DNA from: Lichenostomus cassidix
Taxonomy: Eukaryota > Chordata > Aves > Passeriformes > Meliphagidae
Assembly: GCA_008360975.2 (NCBI GenBank)
Contig: VLJF02000046.1
Coordinates: forward strand, 3,038,001 to 3,102,000
Direction: 5' to 3'
DNA: 64,000 nt
Part shown: positions 10,440-21,606 of the stretch, piece after piece
How positions within the stretch are numbered: position 1 is the stretch's first letter
How the letters are laid out: the number at the start of each line of letters is the position of its first letter
The notes under the pieces: generated by a model
What the model was told of the DNA's origin: nothing
The model's database searches: none
Seen by the model: the letters and a program-made list of their open reading frames with translations, nothing else
Program-made: the position numbers and the translations under genes

Positions 10440-12590
10440 ATTGTTCTCTGTGCCCAGACCTCCTATATTGCTTTTTCTTAGCTCAAAATATCCCAAAATT
10501 GCTGTCTTTGAGGCTTGGTACATTCTAAGGTTTTTTCCTGACACCATAATCTTGGCAAATCAGTGTTCTGGAGCCACAAAGCCCCCCAAATTGCTCTTTC
10601 TCTGCTCCAAAGCTCCTGAAATCACTGTCATGGCCCCAAAGCTGCTGAAATAGGGGTTTCTAAGCCATCAAGTTCCCATAATCAGTGTTGTAGAGCCCTG
10701 AGCTCCCTATACTCAAGCCTTGTTTGCCATCAGACCGTGGGGTTCACTCCCAGTCTCCTCCCAGAGCATTCCTGGTGCCCCTGGGAGCTCCCAGGACCAG
10801 GCAGGAGATCTCAGCTGTGCCTTTCCCCACCCTGATCGAGGAGCCACTAACTGACTAGAGCATTTTCACTTTCAGTTTCCCAGGGATTTACGGGAAATCG
10901 GTGTAAAACCAAGAAATAGTGCTAGGGAGGAGCCGGGGGTGGGGTGGGAGCAGGCAGGGTGAGATAGAACCGGGATAAGTGCAGCAAGGAAAACCCTGAG
11001 GAGCCCCGCAGTGCTTCCAGCCCCACAGCAGAGCTGCTTCTGCCCAGCCTTGTCCCAGGTGAGCACCAAACCCTCCTGCCCGTGTTTTCCCCCGGGTTGC
11101 TACTTGTGCTCCTGAAATTAACATTTCTGAGCCCAAAAGCTCCCTAAATCGCTGGTTTGGGGCTCCAAATCTCCCTAAATGGGGGCTACTGAGCCCCAAA
11201 ACTGCTTAAATTGGTTTTTTGGAGCCCAGAAGCTGACTGAATAGCTCCTTCTGATCCAAAAATATCCCTGATATAGTCACTTCTCCTGACCCCCAAATCT
11301 CCCGACATGATTTTTTCTCAGCCTCAAACTCCCCAGATCAGGGTTTCTTAGGCCTGTGAGTCCCCAGATCAATGTTTTATAACCCCAGTGCTCCCTAAGT
11401 CAGTGTTTCTGAACCCAAATGCTGTTTCAGGTCCCAAAAACTCCCTAGGTGGGTTTCTGAGCCCCAGTGCTCCCAAAACATCTCTAATCTCAGCCGTGAA
11501 GTTCCCTAAATGGCTGTTTTTGAGGCTAAAAGCTCCTTGAAATGGTGTTACTGAGACTCTGAGCTTTTTGCCCCTTCCACCAGCACAGGCGCCTCCGGGG
11601 CTGAAGGCTGAACTCTTAATTCAAATTCAAATTGTAGGCAACAACTCTGGCCTGATGGCTTATCAGCTAAGCATGCATTTGAAACCAGCACAGAAACCGC
11701 TGAATCATCCCATGAAAGACTGTCACCTTGGAGGAGGCTTTGGGGGTCTCCAAAGACCACCAGGATATACGGAGCATGCGTGGTGCACATGCTAATGATA
11801 TTAATGACTTCCGAGAAATGATTTGTATAACCACTCCTATCCTGAAGAATGTAATTAATATTCATGATTTTACCTATAACTCTGTGTCTTTGGGGTACTG
11901 AGGTGTGTGTGTTTGGTGGAAATAATTCCCCACACATCCGGTGCACCGAATAAAGCAAATACCCACTTCTCTGACTTGGTCTCTGAAGTGTCTCTGAGCT
12001 TGATTGGGGCGAATCATTACTGAGCCCCAAAGAATCTTATATTGTGGCTTTGGAGCCCAAAGTCTGTGGATATTAATTTTTCTGAGCCCCAAAGCTTGTT
12101 AAATGGGTGTTTCTGAGCCCTGAAGCTCCTCAAGTTTCTCTTTCTGACTCCCAAAGCTCCCAGCATTGCTTTTTCTCAGCACTGCAGTTCCTTAAACATC
12201 TGAGCCCAAGAGCTCCCTAAATTGGAATTTTGAGCTGGAAAGCTGCCTAGGGGGGACTTTCTGAGGCCAAGAGCTCCCCAGATCAGTGGGTCTGAGCCAA
12301 ATGCTCCCTGAATTGGTGTTTCTCAACACCAAACATGCCATAACTTTGGGCTATTTCAGAGCCCAAAATCTCTCTAAAAATGAGTGTTTGGGACCCCAAA
12401 GCTCCCTAAAAGGACCCTAATCAGCTCACTGATTCTGAGCCCAAAAGCTCCCAAACTTGCAGTTTCTTAGCCCAAAAGCTCCTGAATGGGAGTTTCTGAG
12501 TGACTAAGAACCTGAAGTTGCTGGGTTTGAGCTCAGAAGCTCCCTACATCATTTTTTTCCTGAGCCAAAAACATCCCTAAATGGTTTGGG
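10440..12590 (+). repeat. Degenerate minisatellite with an LTR-like insertion
   Basis: Irregular units of about 30-40 bp built around GAGCCCCAAAGCTCCCTAAA with a TTTCTGA spacer. They cover about 10,440-10,740, 11,100-11,575 and 12,010-12,590. The gaps hold non-repeat sequence (10,741-11,099) and an LTR-like block (about 11,590-12,005). The units are highly diverged. Confidence 0.75.
11590..12005 (+). mobile_element. LTR-like insertion in the minisatellite
   Basis: A ~400-bp block that interrupts the minisatellite and shares no unit with it. It is AT-rich in its second half and has ATAAAG near 11,950 as a possible poly(A) signal. The family is not identified. A TTACTGAG word occurs at both sides, but it is also part of the host repeat, so a target duplication is not proven. 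Confidence 0.4.
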
Positions 12591-12844
12591 AGGCTGTGCC
12601 TGAGCACTGGTGGAACACAGTGGGAAGGGAGGATGAGGATGGGAGGTGTGAAGAGCAGCTTGGATGCCTGGAGATCCTCAACAGGATGGGCAAAGGTTAA
12701 TTTGCCTTGTGTGAGTGAGCAGTGGAGGGGTCAGAAAGGGGGACACTGTCTTGGCAGTTTAGGAACTCCTTGATCACTGGGGAGAGTTGGCAGAAGAGCT
12801 CTGGGAGCAACCTGGAGAGATCTCCAACCAGTGAGCAGATTCCT

Positions 12845-13172
12845 GTGGGGAATGGGGACTGCTCTGGGGAATGGTGACTGCCCTGGGGAATGGGGACTGC
12901 CCTGGGGAATGGGGACTGCCCTGGGGAATGGGGACTGCCCTGGGGAATGGGGACTGCTCTGGGGAATGGGGACTGCCCTGGGGAATGGTGACTGCCCTGG
13001 GGAATGGGGACTGCCCTGGGGAATGGGGACTGCCCTGGGGAATGGGGACTGCCCTGGGGAATGGGGACTGCTCTGGGGAATGGGGACTGCCCTGGGGAAT
13101 GGGGACTGCTCTGGGGAATGGGGACTGCCCTGGGGAATGGGGACTGCCCTGGGGAATGGGGACTGCCCTGGC
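12845..13172. repeat. 19-bp minisatellite, ~17 units
   Basis: Nearly perfect tandem copies of CTGGGGAATGGGGACTGCC (period 19 bp), with occasional CTCT for CCCT and GGTGA for GGGGA. Since 19 is not a multiple of three, the peptide repeats every 57 nt (19 residues), and long ORFs appear on both strands only because the unit lacks stops. These are not genes. The G-rich strand is the plus strand. Confidence 0.95.
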
Positions 13173-14019
13173 ATTCATGGCCAGGCAGAGCAACAGGGAT
13201 CCAAGGGCGTGGGGGATCTTGGGCTGATGGCTCAGCAGAGCTGCCTGCAGGTGAATAGGGGGGATGCTCACAGGGACCTGGTCCTGGCCCACAGGGAAGA
13301 GCTGGTCAGGGATGTTCTCATCAGTGCAGCCTGGGCTGTCACAGCCAGGAAAGAGTGGTGTCCCAGGCACCAGAGGGCAGGGAGAAAGGCCAGCAGCAGA
13401 GCACAGAGCTGGGGCTGCAGAGGAGAAGACCATGGTGAACTCGGGTGCTGAAGCAGGTGGTGGCAGGGGCAGCAGCTCCGAAGGGTGAAGAAGCTCAGGA
13501 AATCTGAGAGGCCCTGCAGGGCAGCCTCTTCCAAGGGCAGGAATGACCTCTCCAAGGAGCCATGGACAAAGCACTCATCTCCTGAGGCTCCTGGCTGAGC
13601 TGACTGAGCTCCAGGTGAAAAGGCAGCACAGGGAGGTGGAACACCTGAGCCAGCAGCACAGAAAGCCAACAGCAGCCTGGGCTGTGTGAGCAGGAGCACA
13701 GCCAGGAGAAGGGTTTAACCCTCTGCCCAGCACATCTACACCACACCTGCCCAGCGACAGGGCAGCTGTGGCAGTCAGGAGCCACTGCACTGCTGGGACA
13801 CTAAGGTGGGAATCCTCCAGCTGTCCTTCAGGTGCTGCTGGGATTTCCCTAAGGATATCAGTGTCTGCAACAACAAAACCAACAACAAAAGTATGATTCT
13901 GCCCCAAGAGAAATACCTTCAGCAGAGCAATCTGCACCTGCAGTCACCCCTCTGGGCAATGCCAATGGAATCCCTACTTGCAATACACAGCAGGGACACC
14001 CCCTCCTCACCAGACTTCA
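13173..14019. other. No recognisable gene
   Basis: A leucine- and glutamine-rich stretch near 13,580-13,680 could be read as a short coiled coil, but it has no consistent frame or splice sites. I make no gene call here. Confidence 0.4.
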
Positions 14020-14087
14020 AAGGCAGTGACTGTCCCCCTGCTCTGGGCACTGCTGAGACCCCTCGAGTGCTGTGTCCAGTTCTGCCA
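14020..14087 (+). mobile_element. Short CR1 fragment
   Basis: The word CTCGAGTGCTGTGTCCAGTT and its left neighbour match the CR1 region that encodes LECCVQF in the copy at 27.1-29.2 kb. Only about 65 bp can be aligned. Confidence 0.45.
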
Positions 14088-14369
14088 GAGTGAATTGAAT
14101 GAGAAAAGGGCACTGATCCCTGGACCATCCTGGGGCCTTCACTGGGCTTTGCTGAGGCTTGAAGGACTCTGCTGCCCTCCAGAGCCCCCAGGGCATTCAG
14201 TATCTTTGCCTCATCAAGGCTGTAGAGGGTGGGGGAGCAGTCAAGAGGGGTTTGAGACCACAAAGTTAATATTTCATAGGATTCCCGGTTCAAAGTCCAT
14301 TGTCCATTCCCACTCACAGTCTGTTGATCTCTGGCCAACAGAGGCATCACTGACAATGCAGAAGACAGA

Positions 14370-14495
14370 GTTTCTTCTTTTTCTTTCTGTCTGTACTTTT
14401 TTTTTCTCCTCTCTTTCCTCCCCACTTGCATTTTATTTTTTCTTCTCCTCCTCTCTCCTCTCTTTCCCTCTTCATTTTCTTTTTTCCCTCAAAGC
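14370..14495. repeat. Polypyrimidine tract
   Basis: About 125 bp with almost only C and T on the plus strand, in runs such as TTTTTTTTCTCCTCTCTTTC. Low complexity. Confidence 0.8.
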
Positions 14496-14499
14496 TTCA

Positions 14500-16498
14500 G
14501 CCTTGTCTCAGGATTGCAGATCAGGCCCTGCATAAAATAATTTTCCTGTCTGGAGCAGTAGGCAGGGTTCCTTCTAAATATGAGAGGGAGACAAAGAGAG
14601 GCAGAGAGAATAATCTTTCTCTGACTGTGGAAAGTGGGATGACCCATTCCTGGAAGCACAAACACCTTCCCATGAGTGATCTGAGCTAAATGTCTGTGTT
14701 CATCAGCTGTCAATAGCAGAGGCACATTCAGGACAGCTCCATGTGCATGTCTTCTATTCATTGTTACTGTTTAAGAATCCATCACTCTATTGCTCTGCTT
14801 TCAGGAGAAACAACCTCAAATATTGAGTGGTTTATGCCATTTATATTCTTTCCCTCCTTTTTGACCACAAAAGAATAGGAAAAGGTAGTTGAAAGAAACA
14901 GAGCAGAGTTCAATCCTGGGGAAGCATCCCTGGCATTTCCTGTCTGGTGCCTTGGGTTAGACCTGTGGGACAGCCATGGGTCCTGGGGCTGTGACTTCAG
15001 ATGGTCCCTGCTGGCATTTCTCTGTTTACAGTCTTCAGTGAAGCTCTTTTCCTCACTCAGGTCTAGAGATCCCTGGAACACCAGGAGAGCTTTCTTGACA
15101 TGCAGCAGCTTCTGGCAAGAGGTTCTTTAATTTAATCCAGGTCCTCCTCCTTCTCTGGAACATGGCCCTTGGCAAAGGAAACAAAAAGTCACAAGGAGCA
15201 GACAGCGCAGGGAAATGGAGTGTGAGAAAGAGAGGGAGAGCAGAGCAGGGCAGTGAGCTGTGCCCTGAGCAGAGCTTTCCTCGTTCCTAGTCAGTTTGTT
15301 TCTGCCCTCTGCCTTCACCTGGTCAGTGCTGCTCTGGTGGATCTGGTCAGAAGGGACAGGTGGCTTTGTTGGCAGGGCCAGCGAGGCCATGCTTTCTGCT
15401 GCCAGCTCTGCAGAACAGCGTGTTAAGGAAACTTCCCAGTCTGACCATTCCCGAGGCTCTCAGGCCATCACACTCCACCACCAGAGATGTTCAGTGCTGG
15501 GACCAGAGCCCCTTGGCAGCAGCAGCTCCACAGACCCAGCAGGCCCTGCTGGACTCCCTGCAGCCACCACTCCCACACTCAGCCCCTGTGTCCTCCCCAG
15601 TTCCAGCCCAGGTTTCCCACAGCAGAGTCTCAGATGTCTCATTCCATAAAGCCATTTATTCCTGGTGCAGTGACACAAAACCAGCCCAAGCTGGTGCCTC
15701 TGAGGAGAGACCCTAACAGAGGAAGCCCTTGGTTTTATCCCCTCACACTTTAAATGCCCAAGACTCAAATCTGGCTCTTCTTCTCGAGCCCTCAGCTCCT
15801 GCTGGGTCACTCAGTGTCCCTTCCCTGGCTGTGCCACCACTCTTTTGTGCTTCCTTGGCAGTTCATGGGCTCTTATCTTGGCCAGAACTCGACCTGCAGC
15901 TGCCCCCAGCCACCTGCACCAGGTGTGTTCACAACCAGGAGCAGTGAGGTGGTTTCAGTTTGGTCTTTGTTACTCGCCTTGCTGCTCTCTTGGGAATTGC
16001 CAAGTAAGCAAAGCAATTGTCCCCAAGTTGAGTCTGGTTTGGCCACAATGGCAGCTGGTGAGGGATGTTCCAGGCTTTGTGAGATCTTCAGTTGTGTTTT
16101 TTCTTCCTGTCCAGTTGAGGAGAGGGAGTGAGAGAGCAGCTTGGTGGGCATGTGGCAGCCAGCCAAGGTCACCACTGTCCTTTCTCCATAGATTTCTTCA
16201 TAGCTGGTCAGGATAGCTCCAGGATTTGAGTTTGAAGGAATGGACAATGGTCCCTTTTCCCTATGGAAAATTGTGGCTGGGGTTGAACATGTGGTTCTGC
16301 ACTCTGCAAAAGCAGAAGGTCCTAATGGTGACCAAGGAAGATGGTATGTGTGGCTGTGAGAATTCTCAGAGCTCCAGGGCAGCCAAGATGGGTTAGGGAC
16401 CAGCTGGGAGTATAACACAACATCTTATCAACTGCATTACCTTCTCTAGTCCTGTGCCCATCACAGAGATTTTGCCCCTCTTTTCCCTTGCATTGCAG
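14500..16498. other. No recognisable gene
   Basis: GC-rich sequence with short ORFs on both strands. It may contain upstream exons or introns of the candidate gene that continues at 16.5 kb, but I cannot place any with confidence. Confidence 0.4.
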
Positions 16499-16557
16499 AG
16501 TGAACCTTGAGAAAAAGACACGAGTTACAAGAAAAGAGGACATGGCTCGATTTCTTG
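16499..16557 (+). CDS. Candidate internal exon a of a coiled-coil gene
   Basis: A pyrimidine-rich tract ends in TTGCATTGCAG before this segment, and GGTAAGAGC follows it, so both splice sites are good. One frame is open and reads VNLEKKTRVTRKEDMARFL. It begins after one base and ends one base into a codon (phase 1). That phase fits the next candidate exon at 17,452 and the three coiled-coil exons after it. The gene is not recognised and the start exon was not found. Short length makes this call uncertain; the phase agreement across five exons is the main support. Confidence 0.45.
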
Positions 16558-16798
16558 GTAAGAGCTGTATTTCTTCTGTTTAGACAGTGATGGAAGGGAA
16601 AATAAGTTAAGTTAAAAATTTGAGTAGATCAGAGGTTTGAATTGTATAAGGGATATGTGTGTCCCAAAAAAGTTCTTCAATGCATTCTTGAAATCCTTAG
16701 GGAAATATTGCAGCAAAATTTCCTCTTTTTAATTTTTCTTTTTCTTCTCATGTGAATCTAATGGCCACAAAAAAAAGAGTTCATGGCAGCATGTCCAG

Positions 16799-17060
16799 GG
16801 AGGCCAATTTCAGTCCATAAGTAAGTGTGGACTCATGGATGCCATTGCTCTTGTCTGGGGCCATCCTTGGGAACCCTTGGGATGTGAGGTGTTATCCCTG
16901 AGGGAAGCAAGGCCAGTGGAGGTGTTTCCCCTGAGCACATTACCTGCAGAACCCTTCCAGAGCACACAGGAGGCCTGGCCTTCGGGGTGGGATGAATTGA
17001 TGAATTTGGTCAGAGGGGTGACCTCTGACAAGAGACACATCCTGCTCTAGCAGGGGGTGT
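16799..17060 (+). repeat. Tandem duplicate block A (partner at 17,452)
   Basis: This block and 17,452-17,735 are related copies about 677 bp apart, sharing TCTGGGGCCATCC and a ~200-bp stretch after it. In copy A the segment between the acceptor (GTCCAG) and the GTAAGTGTG donor is only 22 nt and would shift the frame, so copy A looks like a decayed duplicate of exon b. Confidence 0.7.
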
Positions 17061-17451
17061 TGCTGAGCAAGCTTTGAGGAGCCAGGCTGAAATGAATGTG
17101 CTGAGGGACAGTGAAGGGACCTGGGAGGTCTCCCTCCACTCGTGGAGGGTGAAGGAGGAGAGTCTCACCTCTCGTGGGTTCTGTGCTCTGGTGGGACTGT
17201 GCTGAGGCACCTGTGTGGTGCCTGAGTGCTGTGGCAGCCAAGGCAGCTTCCTGGCCCAGGAGAGCCTCAGAGACCCCCAGCACTGCTGTGGGGCTCCTGG
17301 TTCACAGGACCTCATGGCTCCTGGGCCAGCTGTGGGATGTGTTCTGTCCCTGAACCTGCTCAGTGCAGTCCTGGAGTTCCTTGGGGAAAATTCCTTTTTA
17401 AATGTTCTCTTTTTCTTTTTTATTTTATTTTCATATGATCCCGATGTCCAG

Positions 17452-17511
17452 CAATGCTGATTGGTTATGAGCTGGCTAAGGCAGGCGTACACAAGGCATT
17501 TACAGAAGCAA
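17452..17511 (+). CDS. Candidate internal exon b of a coiled-coil gene
   Basis: A 60-nt segment preceded by ATGTCCAG and followed by a consensus GTAAGT donor. Only one frame is open: two bases complete a codon, then it reads MLIGYELAKAGVHKAFTEA and ends one base into the next codon. It is therefore a symmetric phase 1-1 exon and joins in frame with exon a and with the coiled-coil exon at 18,914. The flanking intron is duplicated at 16.8 kb. No family is recognised. Confidence 0.5.
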
Positions 17512-17735
17512 GTAAGTGTGCTGGATCTTGTCTGGGGCCATCCGTGGGAACCCTTGGGATGTGAGGTGTTATCCCTGAGAGAAGGGAGGCCAGTGGAGGT
17601 ATCTCCCCTGAGCACATTACCTGCAGAACCCTTCCAGAGCACACAGGAGGCCTGGCCTTTGGGATGGGATGGTTTTGGTCAGAAGGATGACCTTCTTTGG
17701 CAAGAGACACATCCTACTCTAGCAGGAGGTGTTCC

Positions 17736-18913
17736 TTGCAATTGGTAAGGATTTTGAAGACATAGCACATCCCTTCTGGGATTTCCTTTCCTTTCTTTGA
17801 GCACTAAAGGAGGAATCTCATGCTGGGCTTTCCTCCAGGGGCAGAAGGCAGAAGCCTTTCTGTGCAGGTGAGTGCCAGTCCTTGCCCACACTCCCTGGAA
17901 ACAAAACCCTGCTAAGCAAGAAGATGCCAAGGCTGATTGTGCATGAGGGCTCAGTGCAGTCAGGTCAAACAATCCCACCTGGCCATAAATCCCCACTTCC
18001 CAAGCCCTCCAGGCAGTTCTTTGTTTATTTCCCATCCCCATGCAGGTGCCCAGGGCCCCAGGGTGCAAAGCTGCCCCAGCACACACCAGGACAGCCTGGA
18101 TCTGCTGGATCCCATCCTCCCTGGGTTCTAAGGCCAGCTCTTCTCCTGCCCCTGCTCTTTCCAGCTGGGATGCTGGCAGGGGTGTGCTGTGCCCTCAAGG
18201 GACACTTGAAATTCAGCATGGCCTGGGCTCTCTCCTGGCCAGGCCTTTGGGCAGTGAGGAGGCCATGGGGCTCCTTCAGGTATTCCTCACCAGCAGCTCA
18301 GGAGCTCCAAGCTCATGTCTGAAGGGCTCTCAATGGTGCTGAGAGGCCTTTCAACAGGCAAAAGATGTAAGAGCACAAGTCTCCATGTCAGGAGGAAAAC
18401 TGGGGTGACAGAAAGGAGGCCAAGGGTCCTTCCCAGAGCAAACTCCTGTTGGAAAAGGATTTGAAAGCCAGGAAAAAGGCAAGTGTTGCCCACAGGTGCA
18501 TCAGCATGTGAATTCTGCATCCCTGTTTTTCAGGGATGAGTGAATTCTTTTCCAAGGCTGCTTGAATTAGAAAAGGTTCTCTAAAGAAGAAGAGGTCTGG
18601 AGCACATTAAATTGGTAAACAGGCTGGACAGGAGGGAACTGAGTCTGAGCTTCTTGTTTCCTCTCTGCATAAAGAAATAAAGCAAAAAAAGAATCCCTTT
18701 CCAGATTGCACCTTGAGCATAAGGCTTAATTCCTCTGAAGTATTTCTGCCAAGAGAGGAAGAAAAAAAAAAACCAACCTGCAGCAAGACCTAAGAAGAGA
18801 TCCTCAAGTAGAGACTTTAAAGCAGAGGATTTGAGCATCCTCAGAGAGGATGGGTGGTCTCCCCCTCAAGGATGCAATGTCACTTTCCCACTGATGCCAG
18901 TCTTCTTCTACAG
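17736..18913. other. Putative intron
   Basis: Sequence between candidate exons b and c1. From about 18,640 on it is a diverged version of the start of the 1.26-kb unit that is better preserved at 19,960 and 21,220. No other feature seen. Confidence 0.4.
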
Positions 18914-19081
18914 GAAGGAGACAGAGAGAGAAGACCACAAAGACCCTGGAATGTGAGATGGAAAATGCCCACCAGGAGCTCCAGAAGAAAATGGAAGCTC
19001 TGCGTGAAGGTTTCAAAAAATTACAGAAGTCCTCACAGAATGAGGTTCAGCTTTTCAGAGCAGACCCAGAGCAGGAACAAG
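18914..19081 (+). CDS. Coiled-coil exon c1
   Basis: A 168-nt exon between a TTCTTCTACAG acceptor and a GGTGAGC donor. In phase 1 it encodes a charged helix with heptad-like spacing, including MENAHQELQKKMEALREGF and KKLQKSSQNEVQLF. It is the first of three related exons, spaced about 1.26 kb apart, and differs from the others mainly in its first half. Its length is a multiple of three and its phase is 1-1, so its gain or loss would not disturb the frame. The parent gene is not recognised. Coiled-coil regions of TRIM, butyrophilin or BG-type proteins are conceivable, but nothing here proves any of them. Confidence 0.6.
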
Positions 19082-20191
19082 GTGAGCAAGGTCATTGCCA
19101 AGCAGACTTCCATGTCTCTGAAGGCAAAAGCTGCTCTAATGGACAACCACCCTGTGAGCTCATCCTGCTCAGCTCCTCCAAGGGGATGGGGAGGGACAGT
19201 CCTTCCATGGGGAACAGCTTTTGTGATCCATGGCACTGAAACACCTCCATGCTGAAGTGTTCTCTGCAAAGTCCCTCTTCTGTCCCTCACCTTTGCAGAG
19301 AGTGTGTGCTGGGAGTTCTCTCACTTCCTGATCCTTGTTAAGGTTCTTCCCTTGAAGTCCTGTCCCCATCTCTCTCCCTTTCCCCACTGCCCTTCTCCTG
19401 CTCCCCCACTGCTGTGCCATGTTGGGGCACATGTGAGATCAGCCTTGTTTCCTTGCTGATGATCAGGAGGGAGAGGAGCTTCCCTGAGCAGAGCCTGGAG
19501 GTGTCTGTGGGCTCAGAGCCTGTGGAGAGCAGCTCTGCCTGCAGGAGCTGGTGCTGGCAAGGGGAAGCATCAGCTGGGGCACAGACTGCAGTGTGGGCCT
19601 GGCTGGCCCCAGATGGTGCCCCTGGGCCTGGCTCAGGCAGGACACAAAGGGAGCTGGGAACAGCCTCTGGCAGCCAGGGGAGGGAAAGCTGAGGAACATT
19701 TGCCTTCCCTGACTGTGGGTCCTGTTCTTGCTCCAGCTGCTGCCAGCAAAGCCATGGCAGGGAGCAGCCCAGAGCAGTCCAGGGAAACCCCTGGAGTTCC
19801 TGCTGCCTCAAGCCATTATGGGCTTTGGATTAAGCCTGTGGCCCGCTTTTCAAAGCTGAAGCCCTATTTATAGAGCTACAGAAAACACAAATGAGAGGTT
19901 GAAAAGGGATGAAAATTTGCACTGAGATTCTTGTCCCCTCCCTGCTAAAAGTCAGAGGGACAAAGGAAAACAATTTCCAGATTGTGCCTCATTGGCCAAA
20001 TGGAATTCCTGTGAGGTGAGGATTTCTAAGGGGGAATGAGGAAGAGGAAAAACACCAACAGGAGAGCTCTAGGAAGAGACCGTCTGCCAGGGATGTTAAA
20101 TCAGAGCTTTTGGGCATCCTTGTGTCAGAGAGCTGGTCATCCATCAAGGAGGAAGCATCAGTGACTCCATGACATTGTTCGTTCTTCACAG

Positions 20192-20356
20192 GAAAAAAAG
20201 AGGAGAAAATTTCAAGAGCCCTATTATCCAGGATGGAGAAGGAATTCCGGCAGCTCTTAGAGACTAATAAGACTCTGGAAAAAGATTTACGGAAATTACC
20301 GGAGTCCACAAAGCATGAGCTTCAGCTTCTCAGAATAGACCTGGAGAAGAACCAAG
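20192..20356 (+). CDS. Coiled-coil exon c2
   Basis: A 165-nt exon after CGTTCTTCACAG and before GGTGAGCAGG, phase 1-1. The frame is open and reads a charged amphipathic helix, including MEKEFRQLLETNKTLEKDL and STKHELQLLRIDLEKNQ. It aligns over its full length with c3 and over the second half with c1. Introns on both sides are as similar as the exons, so the duplication is recent or is being homogenised. Confidence 0.6.
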
Positions 20357-21441
20357 GTGAGCAGGTCCAAGCAGACTTTCATCTCTCTGAAGGCAAAAGC
20401 TGCTCTACAGCCCACCTGCCCTGTGAGCTCATCCTGCTCAGCTCCTCAGAGGGGATGGGGAGGGACAGTCCTTCCATGGGGAACAGCTCTTGTGATCCAT
20501 GCCACTGAAACACCTCCATGCTGAAATGTTCTCTGCAAAGTCCCTCTTCTGTCCCTCACCTTTGCAGAGAGTGTGTGCTGGGAGTTCTCTCATTGCCTGA
20601 TCCTGGTTAAGGTTCTCCCCTTGAAGTCCTGTCCCCATCTCTCTCCCTTTCCCCACTGTCCTTCTCCTGCTCCCCCACTGCTGGTGCCATGTTGGAGCAC
20701 ATGTGAGATCAGCCTTGTTTCCCTGCTGATGATCAGGAGGGAGAGGAGCTTCCCTGAGCAGAGCCTGGAGGTGTCTGTGGGCTCAGAGCCTGTGGAGAGC
20801 AGCTCTGCCTGCAGGAGCTGGTGCTGGCAAGGGGAAGGATCAGCTGGGGCACAGACTGCAGTGTGGGCCTGGCTGGCCCCAGATGGTGCCCTTGGGCTTG
20901 GCTCAGGCAGGACACAAAGGGAGCTGGGAACAGCCTCTGGCACCCAGGGCAGGGAAAGCTGAGGAACGTTTGGCCTTCCCTGACCATGGGTCCTGTTCTT
21001 GCTCCAGCTGCTGCCAGCAAAGCCATGGCAGGGAGCAGCCCAGAGCAGTCCAGGGAAACCCCTGGAATTCCTGCTGCCCCAAGCCATTGTGGGCTTTGGA
21101 TTAAGCCTGTGGCCCGCTTTTGAAAGCTGAAGCCCTATTTATAGAGCTAGAGAAAACACAAATGAGAGGTTGAAAAGGGATGAAAAATTGCACTGAGATT
21201 CTTGTCCCCTCCCTGCTAAAAGTCAGAGGGGCAAAGGGTAAACCATTTCCAGATTTTATCTTCATGGCCAAATGGAATTCCTGTGATGTGAGGATTTCTA
21301 AGGGGGAATGAGGAAGAGGAAAAACACCAGCAGGAGAGCTCTAGGAAGAGACCCTCTGCCAGGGATGTTAAATCAGAGCTTTTGGGCATCCTTGTGTCAG
21401 AGAGCTGGTCACCCCTCAAGAAGGAAACTTTTTCTTCACAG

Positions 21442-21606
21442 GAAAGAAAGAGGAAGAAATTGCAAGGGCCCTGGAATCCAGAATGAAGAATAAATTCAAG
21501 CAGCTCTCCCAAAGAATTAAAACTCTGGAAAATGATTTGCACAAGTGGCAGGAGTCCACAAAGCATGAACTGCAGCTCCTCAGACCAGACCCATAGAGGG
21601 AACAAG
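21442..21606 (+). CDS. Coiled-coil exon c3, with in-frame stop
   Basis: A 165-nt exon after TTTTCTTCACAG and before GGTGAGCAGG, same phase as c1 and c2. It encodes an amphipathic helix that includes KTLENDLHKWQESTKHEL. In the shared frame a TAG lies at 21,594-21,596, four codons before the donor. If the exon is used, translation would end here. If the true 3' end is further on, this copy is a dead exon. Good splice sites remain. Confidence 0.55.

Noticed and set aside
12774..13574. 266-residue minus-strand ORF and a 206-residue plus-strand ORF
   Set aside because: Both come from the 19-bp minisatellite, which lacks stops in all frames.
13580..13690. Possible coiled-coil exon
   Set aside because: A leucine/glutamine-rich stretch exists, but no splice sites or phase fit the exon series downstream.
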